Shown: piece after piece, positions 13,035-24,300 of the stretch
How positions within the stretch are numbered: position 1 is the stretch's first letter
How the letters are laid out: each line of letters begins with the position of its first letter
From: Coriaria nepalensis
Lineage: Eukaryota; Streptophyta; Magnoliopsida; Cucurbitales; Coriariaceae
Direction of reading: 5' to 3'
NCBI GenBank assembly: GCA_027186245.1
Contig: CP114499.1
Span: 4,407,001-4,471,000, forward strand
Length of the DNA: 64,000 nt
Notes under the pieces: model-generated
The model's input: only the letters and a program-made list of their open reading frames with translations
Databases searched by the model: none
Told to the model about the DNA's origin: nothing
Translations under genes and position numbers: made by a program

Positions 13035-14215
13035 GAAGAGAGTTACACAGCAGATAGGGGTAGATTATGAGTCGATGGTTCTAGAATCTTTTTTAATTTG
13101 TAAAAAGAGTTTCGGCAATCCAGTGTTTTGTTTTGTTAATTTTGAACCTTCTTACTGCAATATTCTAGTTGAAAGGAGTTTTAAGAACCATGATGCCATG
13201 GATATATATGCTCAGCTTTTAGATCATTTTGTTCAGTACCCACCCAAATGTACCTCTAAATATTAGCTTTATAATATTACCTTATTATGACAAACCTTAA
13301 ACCATTTTTAATAATTGTTTTATCTCAATGACATCAAATTTTTAATAAATTTTCAATAAATTTTTTTTTTTTTTATTATTATTTTTTTTAAATGACTAAT
13401 AATAAACTCAGTCAGTATTTTAGATACTTCAAAATTTTAGTTGGAAAGTGTAGGTAGAAGCAAATGAATGCTAATGTTCCGATATTGATTTGTGTCTCTC
13501 TATTTACCAATCATTACTCAAGAACTCTTGGATATTATAGAAAACATAAAATAATAAATATCCTCTTGATGGACCACCGTTAGTCAATTTGTATGCAACT
13601 AGCTAAGATAGAAGCCAAGAAGGACGTGTCGATATTTTCATGTTCTTGTTTATCTTTTCAGATATTCCAAGCGTGTATACATTTACTAGTCGGTATCATA
13701 TTCTACCAAATATGTAGCATGAGATATTTCTCCAACAACAGTTTGAGGATTATATATATATATATCACTTACCAATGTTCCAAAAATGGTACTATCGGGT
13801 CCCGTGAATTCATAATAGACGTTTACTTCGGAACAAAACAATTAAAATTAGCTCAGAGAATTGACGTTACGTATAATTGGGACGATATTATGTATATCGT
13901 CATCTTACCCCATACCCATACATAAAATTTTTATATTCTTATGGTTGCATGATCACGTGTAATCGAGTGTTGAAACCTGAAAACCCTTTCCTACTTACTA
14001 AATTAGAACACGAGAAGCCAATTAAATGAGAAACTGTCGTCTTTTCATGTTCAAGTTAGTATACAGCTTGCTGCTTTGCTTAAGTTGGAATACATAAATA
14101 TTTTATCTTCACCAAACATTTGAGGTAGTTCTGACACGTATAAGTACATATACATATATATATATATATTTTATATACATTCATTGTCATAGAGTTACTA
14201 CCGGGACCATGAAAA
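13035..14215. repeat. duplicated eL19 3' flank, interrupted by about 700 bp of unrelated sequence
   Basis: 13040-13240 matches the flank after the intact gene (shared TTGAAAGGAGTTTTAAG and CAGCTTTTAGATCATTTT). 13945-14215 matches 8575-8800 (shared CTTACTAAATTAGAAC and AAGCCAATTAAATGA). Between them about 13245-13944 has no match in copy 1. This suggests a later insertion in copy 2 or a deletion in copy 1. No coding gene is supported here. Confidence 0.75.
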
Positions 14216-14486
14216 CTAGGAAGAGACAGCTGATTTAAAGAGTTGGACCGGAAACAGATACGTGTGTCTCTATGTGCATGTATTTAGACCACGATGGGAC
14301 ATGGCTGCTTCTACTCGCTTGCTTGCTAGCCAGGACTGTCGATGAAAGAGCATCAAGTGGAAGCTTAGATAGTGGTTGATGTTAGAATTTTTCGCGTTTG
14401 TTGAAATAAAAATATAGTAAACATATATTGATGTGCGATTGATTTATTAATTTAAAATAAATGCGAGGTTATATTTAAAATTAATT

Positions 14487-14535
14487 AATTAGTATTGTTA
14501 ATTAAAATAATTAATTTTAATTAACAATACTAATT
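14487..14535. repeat. near-perfect AT-rich inverted repeat (22-bp arms, 5-bp loop)
   Basis: The left arm ATTAGTATTGTTAATTAAAAT and its exact reverse complement are separated by AATTA, and one more base pair extends the stem. This could form a hairpin or cruciform. It lies in non-coding sequence after the duplicated eL19 flank. No coding or miRNA context is evident. Confidence 0.75.
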
Positions 14536-14991
14536 TAAATGATTCAATTTAATTAAGTATTTGAGTATCCTTAAAATAATAAGAGATTATACAAATTGAT
14601 GAGGTAGTAAAGTGATGATCATAGATTAATAACACAAGGATTATGGTAAAAATAATTTTAACCGTTTAGAGAAAAGACATGAACATTTTGGCCGAAACAA
14701 TCATAGGAAGTTGTGTACCTCGGGCGAAATGTGTACCTCGCCAAGTCAAAAGGGCCGAACAACTTTTTTCTCAAAAAGCAGATGGAAGTCAACCATTCTC
14801 AACCAACACAAACATTCGACCGAAATATATGGAGGGAGAGGGAGACTCGGCCGAAATTGAAGGAAAGTGAGGGAACTGGTTTCGATGAACCTAGACTTAA
14901 TGAAGGCTAAGTTCGATTGGAAATTAAGTCAGTAACTAACCTACTAAAAATGTGGTGGAACTCAGAAAGTGAAGTAATGGCGTCAGTGGAA

Positions 14992-16081
14992 TGTCGAATT
15001 CAACTTATTTATAAGAGTGTCAACTATACATTTACCTATAAATAGCAAGTAAGGTGGAAGGCAAACATTATCCTTTCAATCACCTCAATGATCACTGACG
15101 ATCAACCATAAAATGAGTAACACTCGTAAATCCTCTCTGCGTTTCGGTAAATTTCTCTCAAAATTCTATACCATATTTATCTCTTTTCGATTCCTTCAGG
15201 AATTATGTTTTTCCTTAGATATGTTCTTTGGAATTAGTAATTAAAGTACTGAGTTCTTACACGAGTGATAGTCTTAATTTATAGGTCATAGATTAGAGAA
15301 TTTTGTCTCTTTTTTTGTTCATTTAACTTTTCATTTATCGCTTTCATAGGAGTGGGATGTCGAATTCAACTTATTTATAAGAGTGCAATCAACGCATTTA
15401 CCTATAAATAGCGAGCAAGGTAGAAGGTAAAAATCATCATTTTGATCACCCAAATCATCAATGATGATCAATAAAAAAAACGAGTAGCACTCGCAAATCC
15501 TCTCTATGCTCCAACAAAATTTCTCTCAAAGTTCTATACCACACTTATGTTTTTTCGATTTCTTTGGAAATTATGTATTTTCTTAGATTTGTTCTTCGGA
15601 GTTAGTAATTAAAGCACCAGGTTTTTACCTAAGTGATAGTCTCAATCTATCAATCATGGATTGAGTACCTTCGTCTCTTTCTTCATTCATTTGACTTTTC
15701 ATTTATTGCTTTCACAGGAGTGTGATGTCGAATTCAAGTTATTTATAAGAGTGCCATCAATGCATTTACCTATAAATAGCAATCAAGGTGGAAAGACAAA
15801 AATCATCATTTCGATCACCAGAATGATCACCAATGAGCAACAAAAAAATCAAGCAACACTCGTAAATCCTCTCTACGCTCTGAAACCATTTTTCTCAAAG
15901 TTATACACCACAGTTATCTTTTTTTGATTCATAGGAATTATGTATTTCGTTAAGTCAATTCTTCAGAATTAGTAATTAAGGCACTAAGTTTTTACTCTAG
16001 TGATAGTCTCAATTTATTAGTCATGAATTAGACACTTTAGTCTATTTCTTTGTTCATTTAAATTTATCACTTTTATAGGAG
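14992..16081 (+). repeat. three tandem repeats of about 367 bp with internal TATAAATAG
   Basis: Units start at 14992, 15359 and 15726 with TGTCGAATTCAA(C/G)TTATTTATAAGAGTG. Unit lengths are 367, 367 and about 355. Each carries ACCTATAAATAGC about 55 bases in, then TCGTAAATCCTCTCT or a close variant, and ends TTxATAGGAGT. A TATA-like core followed by a conserved downstream block resembles the promoter half of an LTR, so these may be tandem LTR-derived units. The flanking sequence does not show a complete element. The longest frame here (15661-15927) crosses repeat units and is not considered a gene. Confidence 0.8.
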
Positions 16082-16139
16082 TAACAATAATTTAAAGTTA
16101 ATTTCATATCATAGACTAGATTTGTTACTTTAAATGTCA

Positions 16140-16592
16140 TCATTTTATTAAAGTGTTCTTTATTTATTCATTTATTTATGTCTTAGAATCTTTAATTCTG
16201 TTTTTATTTATTACCATTTTATTTTTTTAGTATTAGTTCAGTCCACTTGTCAGTAAATATATCGGAAATAAAGTTAGACCTAGATTAATTTTAATCATTT
16301 TGCCTAGTTAGAGTTATATTAATTTCCTTAGCATGCATCTTTTTATTTTAATTTATTGTATAGTGCGAAAGGCATTTTAACTTTCTGGCACGTCCGCATA
16401 TCCTGCATTTTTAATCATCTTTTGTCGAATGTTAGATCCGTCAATGTCTGACCATATTCATTTATTTATGTCTTTCAATCTTTAATTCCGCTTTCATTTA
16501 TTATCATTTTACTTTTTTAGAATTAATTCAGTCCACTTGTTAGTAGATACTTCGAAAAGAAAGTTGGACCTAGATTAATTTTAATCGTTTCG
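16140..16592 (+). repeat. two diverged direct copies of a segment of about 140 bp
   Basis: 16150-16305 and 16455-16592 share TTCATTTATTTATGTCTT, CAGTCCACTTGT and GACCTAGATTAATTTTAATC in the same order, about 300 bp apart. They directly follow the 367-bp array and probably come from the same retroelement. No coding content is seen. Confidence 0.65.
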
Positions 16593-17243
16593 CCTAACGA
16601 CCAACTGTGGCTTCGACCTTTTGTAAATTCCCTAACTAGGTTGGTTTTTGCGTGGTATACACGCTTGCTGCCTAGTTCTATCCAGACTTGGCAGGAAATA
16701 GAATAATCTTTTTATACTCAATTCTACAGAGTCCACCCAGGGGTGATAGTGGACAATTTGTCTCGCTCATACCAAAAGATGGGAGAATTGGCCGGTGCCT
16801 ATCTAGCTCGGTTCAAGTAACAACATAACCGATGCTATTTTACTCTTCATATATTCGAGTTCATAAGATTGACCATTAACAGACTCATATCAAATTTTGA
16901 AAGAAATTTGAAGGAATAAAATTTCAGGACTTCTTTGAGTTTTCAACGAGACCCTCTTGATATGAAAAGTTATTGAAAGGGGAAGGATAACGGAAAAGTG
17001 CCTTTATAGGCACGTACTATTAAGAATCTTCTTTTGAAATCGGAGTAGCCAAGATGATCAGCGGAGATAAATCGACTGTCATCCTATCTCTAAGCGAGTC
17101 AACCTGAACAACCTTTCTCGTATATTTATATATATACATTGAATTATAATTACTTTCTTATTTATATACCGTGGTAAGTCGAATTGAAATGTAATGAATC
17201 AAGTGAAGGCACTCGTCATCGAAAGTCGGAATGAACACTTCTC

Positions 17244-17276
<33 letters not shown>

Positions 17277-19500
17277 CTAAATTATAATTATTTTAGTATG
17301 TATATTATTATTTTATTTAAACTCTAAAAGACAAAATTTCCTAAACTTTATTAAATCTATTCAAACTGTACCCATAAATAGTAGCAAAACCTTCCAAGTT
17401 AACGAAAAAGAACAACTGCAATAATACTCACGGGCCATATATAATATACTAATATTAAGTTAGTAATAGTAATAATCATAAATCACACCTATAAAATAAA
17501 GATATTACAAATTCTACTTTTATGAATTTGTGGTTCTGAGATTTTTTAATTGTTTTTCTTCAGTCTAGGGTTCGAGAGAGAGAGAGTTCGAGAGAGACAA
17601 AGAGATTATGGAAAGAGAAAGATGTATAAAGGGAGTGACCATGAGAAAAAATGAAAATAAATAAATAAAAACAAATAGAGACACATGGTGAGGACCTTTG
17701 TTTTATTAATGCCCTTGTTTTGAAAATTTTTGCAAACTACTTTTCTTTTCTTTTTTTTTTTAATGACAAGAGTATTTTGAACTAATGAAAAATATAAAAA
17801 AAATATATATATATATATGAAAATAGACTCTATGGATTTTAGCCTCGAAACTTTGACGTTAGAGGCTGATGGTTGAGCCCTATGTAAACTCACATGGGGA
17901 TCGACCTGTCCGTTCAGGTCACAGGGATCATCAACTTGAATAGCCGCTATATCACCGTCCTCTTGACCATAAAAATGTTTGCAATTCCACAAAGTAGAAT
18001 CAACCTCACTTTTTCAGTCAGAATCCTTTCGAAATTTTGATATCTAAACTCACTCGATAATACATATCGACCTATAATCACTCAAAATGGTATAATATCG
18101 ACTTGGTGTCGATCTACGATCTATTGAGTTCGACTGCACTCTATATGATAGTCGATCAACCGCAATCGACCATGATTGACTGCAATCGATCAAGATCAAT
18201 ATAGTAGTTGATCTATTGTGATCTACTTCATCGTCTTGCTATTTTTTCCATATTTACTATTTATCATCTGTTCTTGATACGTGGAAAAAAGAAAACTAAA
18301 AAATATAAAAATAAAGAAATATGAACATATCAAATCATGGTCACGAGAGTTTAAAAAATAAAAAATATCCCAAAATATTTTGAGTCGAATTTGGAAATTT
18401 TGAGAATTTGAAACCATTAAAAGAGAATAAATAAGAAAATGAGAAAGAAATTATAAATATAGAAACAAAAGTGAGAAAGAATGGTAGGGATAAGAGTAAG
18501 TTAATAATCTTACTTTTATTTTATTTTGTAAAAATTTTCGAATTTTAAGCATTTATTAAAATTGTATTTCTTTAAAAACTATTATACAAAGTGCGACTTA
18601 ATTATATATATATATATATATATAGTAAACCTCGATATACTTGTAGTCTTGGTACTATAAAATTTATTAGTTTAACGAGATATTAAATTATTAACAAATT
18701 ATTTATTTATTAAAATATTTTAATTTATTAATTTTATTTAAAAATATATTAAATATGAAAATTTAATTTTATAAATATAAAAAAAAAGTCAATCATATTT
18801 TAATTATGGTCATGCAAATCTCAAATTTAAACAAAATATCAAAATTCTCAACAAGTTGATTTTTTTTTATTTATAATAAAAAAATTTATCTTAATAAATC
18901 GAACATAACTTTTACTAGCAACATTCAATTTGTTGATTTTGATGTCTCCAAAAAGATAAAAGAAAAACATATAATTTTCTCCACAATTTTCAAATTTTTT
19001 TTTCTCTTTATTTAATATGGGTTTCGGCGCTTTGTACTTTTTACTTATTAATTAGTTAAATCATTTTTTAATTTTTTAAGTTAGGGGCATTAAGTAAGCG
19101 TCTAATTCACTTAATAATTGGCCCAATTCTATATACAATCTATCACATGATATAGGCATGGAATAATTTTTTTCAAAACTTTATTACATGAAATATTCCG
19201 GTTCGGACCACATACGATATAAGTCTCCTAGGTAGAGTAATTATTTCATTCAATCTAACTCGGTAAAATTTGAAGTCATGTTTTTGTCATATTATACGAC
19301 TTTATTAAATATATTTAATATCAATTTATTTAAATTATTAAGTGAAATTAGATAATTATATTATACTTTTTAACGAAGTTTAATGAAGTTATATAATTAT
19401 GATCTAATTTTTTTTTTTTTATCGTAAAACTGTGACTGTAAAATTACATCGTTGAGCTAAATGGTCATCATCGTATGTAAATTCTCTCGGCTAGCTAGCC
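16593..19500. other. intergenic spacer with TA microsatellites
   Basis: No gene is recognised. TA runs occur at about 17249-17276 and 18602-18625. A minus-strand frame at 17606-17992 begins with a plausible stretch (GDIAAIQVDDPCDLNGQVD) but becomes low-complexity and resembles nothing I know. A GATC/TCGAT-rich stretch lies at 18090-18230. Confidence 0.55.
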
Positions 19501-19521
19501 AAGGGGCGGACTTTATTGATA

Positions 19522-19553
19522 TGACGTCATTGTTTAGTTAAGGAATGACGTCA
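19522..19553. promoter_or_regulatory. two palindromic TGACGTCA (as-1/CRE-type) sites upstream of VQ gene
   Basis: Perfect TGACGTCA palindromes lie at 19522-19529 and 19546-19553, centres 24 bp apart. TGACG motifs bind TGA-class bZIP factors, which act in salicylic-acid responses. They sit about 260-290 bp upstream of the TATA box of the VQ gene. A further ACGTCA half-site is near 19673. The link to this gene is inferred from position. Confidence 0.65.
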
Positions 19554-19809
19554 TGAAAACTACGAGACTTTTTTCTCGCGAAGAAGCCACGTTGTGGAAA
19601 TTATTGTCACTCTGATAGAGATTGATCTAGACTCCTCCACCTTTGTACTTTCCACTCTCTTCGAAACATCGTACGTCACACTTTCCATATCGAAACGGTC
19701 AGTAATATGCGATGAGATATCGTGGCTACACGAGCTATATCTGCGCATGGGATTAACAAACTTAATTCGTACACTGAGTTGTCGTCAGTCTCAATTTCCA
19801 GTTATTTTG

Positions 19810-19818
19810 TATATAAAA
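19810..19818 (+). promoter_or_regulatory. TATA box of VQ-motif gene
   Basis: TATATAAAA lies about 213 bases before the ATG at 20031. This predicts a 5' UTR of roughly 180 nt, which contains pyrimidine-rich tracts (19928-19975). Confidence 0.6.
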
Positions 19819-20030
19819 TACTCTTCTAGATCTTCATTATCAATCCATTTAATACATTTGCTTTCCAGAAAAGATAAGATCCATTTCCTTTCCTGGAGAC
19901 CCCTCGCTTCAAAATCTAACCAGAAAGTCATCACCTTTTTTCTTTCTATTTTTTTTTTCTTACCTTTTTCCATATATTATTATATTATAAATTGTATCCA
20001 TTTGGATTTTGAGCTGAAGCTGATTTGGAA

Positions 20031-20579
20031 ATGGATGCGAATCTGGCCATGATTGGGCAGAAAAAAAGAGCAACCAAAAAGGGCAAGGCCAAGAAAACGA
20101 ATGCAATCAAAGTGGTCTACATATCAAATCCCATGAAGATCAAGACCAGCGCTTCGAAATTCAGAGCCTTAGTGCAAGAACTGACCGGCCAAGATGCTGA
20201 ATATCCTGACCCCTCCAAGTTTCATCATCTGGCCGTCGATCATGATCATGAATATGTCGGCATGAATGGAATTAGTCATGATCATCAGATGTCCCATGAG
20301 GATGATGATGAGGGTTTTGCTAGTACTGATCATGTGGTGGGCCTAGATGGTGGTCATGATCGTCATCTTCACGAGCACCCTGCTGAGAGTGAATCGTACA
20401 GCACTAGTACTACTACTTGCAATTATTTTGATAATTATGAGCCGTTGGATGATGTTTTTACGCCTCAGATGATGGACAGCTTATCTGGGTTATTGCCATC
20501 AAGTCTTTTGTACGAACCAGCTTCTCATCAGATTGATCATGGCTTTACTAGAGCCCAGCTCGATATCGATGCAGTCTAA
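20031..20579 (+). CDS. VQ-motif protein, SIB1/SIB2 (sigma factor-binding protein)-like
   Basis: This intronless frame encodes 182 aa. The ATG at 20031 is chosen because the in-frame codon at 20025 is TTG. Residues 11-22 are a Lys-rich basic stretch that could act as a nuclear signal. Residues 27-38 read KVVYISNPMKIK and the VQ motif FRALVQELTG is at 44-53, both as in SIB1/SIB2. The middle is rich in His and Asp. The C-terminus has DVFTPQMMDSLSGLLPSSLL, a typical VQ tail block. Known SIB proteins bind group I WRKY factors such as WRKY33 and plastid sigma factor, and act in jasmonate/salicylate-dependent defence. No clear plastid transit peptide is seen. The upstream TGACGTCA pair would fit salicylate induction. 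Confidence 0.92.
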   Translation: MDANLAMIGQKKRATKKGKAKKTNAIKVVYISNPMKIKTSASKFRALVQELTGQDAEYPDPSKFHHLAVDHDHEYVGMNGISHDHQMSHEDDDEGFASTDHVVGLDGGHDRHLHEHPAESESYSTSTTTCNYFDNYEPLDDVFTPQMMDSLSGLLPSSLLYEPASHQIDHGFTRAQLDIDAV

Positions 20580-21600
20580 ATTTATTGATCTGTAAGCTTT
20601 TCTTTTTTTTATAATAATCAACCAAGTCTTATAATAATAATGCTGTCCATGGATATATAAATGATTTTCATACGATGATGTTCGAATTAGGGTAAGTTAA
20701 AGTTGCAAGTGAACAAGCTTGCTTTCTTATGTTGGGAAATTATTTCATGATGACCTAGTATTTATCTTACAATTAACTAAGGTTTTCAAATTATAATCGA
20801 AGGTCTTAACCTCATATTCTATGTTGTTTTTTCTCTTGTTCTTAAATGTTAATTCCCTCTCTGAGTACCCTCTAGATTGTTAAGAGTCTCAAGAACTCTT
20901 TCCTTTTTTCTTTCTTTGTTCTTAATTTTTTTTTTTTTTTTTTTAAGCCCTGAAAATTTTTTATATGACTCAAACTCCGGATTTGCCAGTTGAATTATGC
21001 TTACCGGGTAATTCGAACTTGTAAGATACTCGGTATCTTAACATAGGGGTTTATGATGAGGATCTGTCATTGTCCATCATTTGTGCCTCCAGTTTCCTCC
21101 TCCTCCTCTTTTTTCTTCTTTTCCTTCTCTTGAGTTGTGAGATTTTTGCTGAAAAGCATGGAGGAGTACTAATTGAAACTAGATTGTTAGTTCAAAGACT
21201 TAGATAAGCAATTATAGTGTGACTGTGTCAAATTTAGAACAAGAATATTGAATCTGGGATGTTGGAAGCAAAATGGTTATCTGTTCACCTTACTTTAATG
21301 ATACGTCAGAATAATGACTTTTAATGATCAATTCAAATACCAAGTTTTATGCTAATTAGATAATCAATTAAAAAAATAAATATAATCCCTTAATTAACCA
21401 CGTGCATGGACTTTGGCATTTTTGCTCGTTTTATATATTTGACATTTTTCACAACTTGCCGAATGGGGTACTTAAGCTTGAAGCTTACGAACTCTATCGG
21501 GATCAAGCTGTTCTGTCTTTTCGTGTAAATTTCAATTACCGAATGTCTGATTATGATGATACACTTACTAGTTGCTAGATATCCTATCGATCGAATATCA

Positions 21601-21648
<48 letters not shown>

Positions 21649-22756
21649 GAGAGAGGAAGTAGAAGAAGAGGAGCTGTGGATATGTCCTCTCTCACTCTCT
21701 AGCTATGTTGTAGTCTTCCGTATGAAATTCAGGTCCGATCTCTCACTCTGTCTCTAGGGGATGTATGAGGCGTTATGGGTTCATCAGCTGGCACGCAAAG
21801 GGATTTACAATTTCATCATCGATGAGTCATGAGTCGTGTCGACGATGATGTGCGAGTCTAGTAGAAGGCAATGCCGATAGGAATGGAGAGGTAGGCCATA
21901 GCTAGGTAAGGTCACTGTTTAGGTGGAGAAAAATTGGGATGCAAACAGTAATATCTGTGTCTTCCGTGACGTACTAATTAAGCTTTTGTTTATTGCGTTG
22001 ACATGACTCGACAGACAATAATAAATTATTTACTCTTATCTTAAATTGTCATTTTGGGTGGTTCCTAAATAACGAAGTCAAATTATTTTCATATTTAAAT
22101 TAATTTATAAATTAATTTAAAACTGTTGATGATTTTTATATTAGTGTGATCACAGTTTCACAATTTAATGCCAGTTTAAAATAATTTAAAAAGAAAAATC
22201 CAATAATTTTTTAATTAAAAATAAAGTTATTCGAGAACCTCGATCCAAAATCCAGTTTAAAATAAACATTGGATTACCAAAACTTCGATTTAAATAGTTC
22301 TGCCCAAATCAAACCAAGTCGTTTAAACCCCAACGAAGCTAAATTAAGTTTGCCAATTTGATAGTTAATATTGTCTTCTTCAGAATTTTTAATATATTTC
22401 AGAATATTTTATTTTAATTAATTAAATCAAATCATATTAATATTTAATAATTAAAAAAAAAAAAGAAGAAATAATTCAATCTAATTGGTGGAAAGAAAAT
22501 TCATCTTGTCTTCTTTATTATAATACTTTCTCGTAGCGCAGTCTGTCTTCTTAACATATATGATTTACCGGTTGATTAGTTCATTGTAAGAACATTTGAC
22601 ATTAATTCATTGTGAAAAAAAGTTTAAATGTTCACAGCAGCACTTGATTTGGATTCGTTATGAATTTCTTTAGGCACATTTTTAAAACCCAGTAAAGATC
22701 TAAACTCAATTACCATCAATATTAGTCACTTTTCACTAAAAGGAAAGTAAGAAAAT
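20580..22756. other. VQ gene 3' flank and spacer with (TA)n
   Basis: No gene is recognised. A TA run lies at about 21602-21650. Purine/pyrimidine tracts occur near 20920-20945 and 21096-21130. The minus-strand frame at 21390-21695 simply translates the TA run and its flanks. Confidence 0.6.
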
Positions 22757-22890
22757 TATTGGGCCAATATTTTGATTACTCTCAGTTCAAGACTTCGAAT
22801 TAGGTATGTAGCTAACCTAAAGGCATGATCAGCCTCAGATAAGGTGCCTTCGTTACAAGGCTTCCCCTATTCGGCTTATTGCCCGAGGTG
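22757..22890 (+). repeat. left LTR-like remnant of Tat-type element
   Basis: About 130 bp match the start of the right-hand LTR at 35512. The left copy then passes straight into gag leader sequence, so it appears to have lost most of its length. It begins TATTGGGCC where the right copy has TGTTGGGCC. Confidence 0.55.
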
Positions 22891-22930
22891 AGTCACACCA
22901 CCACAAGCCCCAATTGTTGGAAACAGTAGG

Positions 22931-24300
22931 GTGGATGTGCTATATGCAATAAAGAGGTTAGAAAGAGGCTTTGTTGAAAGAGTATGCCAAGTAGTAAATC
23001 ATTTCATTGATGCAAGAATTGCTGGGATTAAGGCTGAGATGAGGTGTGAGGCGATGACAAGGAAAGAGTTGAGAGACGGATGCTCCTCTATATGTGTCTA
23101 TGATGGATCAATTAGAGGAAAGAGTTCACACCTTTAGGAGGATGATGCTATTATCCGCCTGAATGTGAGAATAGATTGGGAAGAGAATGAGGCGGAGGAT
23201 TCTTCTAAACCTACTTGGGGTCCTAGGCCACTCTAGGTGTTAAGAGACCCATTCTAAGCGCCTACTGACCAAGCTAAAGTCATTGAAGGGTTAGTCAAGA
23301 AGATAAGGGAGTTGGAAGCAATTGTGAAAAGGATTGACCATTTTATGGTTAAGCTTGAAAGTTCATTTACTAAAAGGGTGTTGAGCTCAAAGTTTCCAAA
23401 GAAGTTTAGCCCCCCCCCCCTCCCCCCAACTATAACCTTATATGATGGAACAAGGGATCCTCATGACCATGTGTCTGCTTATAGAACAACTATGAGAATG
23501 AATTCTTTAAGGGATGAACTAATGTGTCGGGCTTTGTATATTACTTTGGTGGCCTCAACTGTGCACAAGTATTGATCACTAGTTCCTGGATCTATTAATT
23601 CCTTTAATGAGCTGAAGCAATTATTTGTGTCAAATTTCTTTGGAGCTACTAACACACGGCTCCCTCTCATGAGCTTGTATACAATCAGGTAGAATTCAGA
23701 GGAAGCTCTTTTAGACTACATTGAACGATTCAACAATGCCTTGAAAAAGGTGAATAGGTTAGGGGATATAGGGGTCCTGCATGCCTTCTTGGGGGGAACG
23801 ATTGATAAGAAGCTCATCAATCATTCCGGTAAAAAATATTTTTTAACTCTTATGTTGAGGCGTTAGAGGCTAAGAAGATATGTGTGGCCAAGAAGATACT
23901 TGTATCACATCAGAAGAGTTAGCAAGGAAGGGGTGAATCAAGTAAGGGCAGAGATTTAAAATGGAAGAATGATGACCCGAAAGGAGAATGGAGAGAGGAC
24001 AAAAGAAGGAAAGATGACAAGAAGAAAAGTCTAGATAGAAGGGGAGAATCCTCTTACTTTAGAGATATTTTCACTCTCTTGGTAACAAGTATTGAGGTTA
24101 ATTCACACTCATTTCGAAAAGCATAACCAATTTAAAGCTTCTGAATCTCTTAAGAGTCCCCTAGCTCAACGCGATAAGAGGTTATACTATAAGTACCATG
24201 AGGATCATGGTTATAAGAATGATGATTGTATTCACTTGAAGAGAGAAGTTAAAAAGATTAATCTAAGAGAGTCGTTTTGGAGAATATGTTAATAGAGAAG
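22931..24300 (+). pseudogene. gypsy (Tat-type) gag remnant
   Basis: Consecutive plus-strand frames encode TLYDGTRDPHDHVSAYRTTM, then MNSLRDELMCRALYITL, then SINSFNELKQLFVSNFFGA, a typical Tat-lineage capsid order. Stops interrupt at about 23573 and 23692. A later segment (24092-24292) has YYKYHEDHGYKNDDCIHLKRE, which matches the zinc-binding CxxHxxxGHxTxxC region of this lineage with changes. It is not functional. Confidence 0.8.

Noticed and set aside
12849..13266. Frames in the 3' part of the eL19 pseudogene
   Set aside because: They read through former introns and UTR of the duplicated gene.
14992..16081. Possible CRISPR-like array
   Set aside because: Units are 367 bp, contiguous and similar throughout, with no short repeat/unique spacer pattern, and the genome is a plant's.
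17606..17992. 128-codon minus-strand frame
   Set aside because: The first 50 residues look plausible but match nothing I know; the rest translates TA and A-rich sequence.
19594..20052. 152-codon plus-strand frame upstream of the VQ gene
   Set aside because: It starts at GTG rather than ATG, spans the TATA box and UTR, overlaps the VQ start in another frame and resembles no family.
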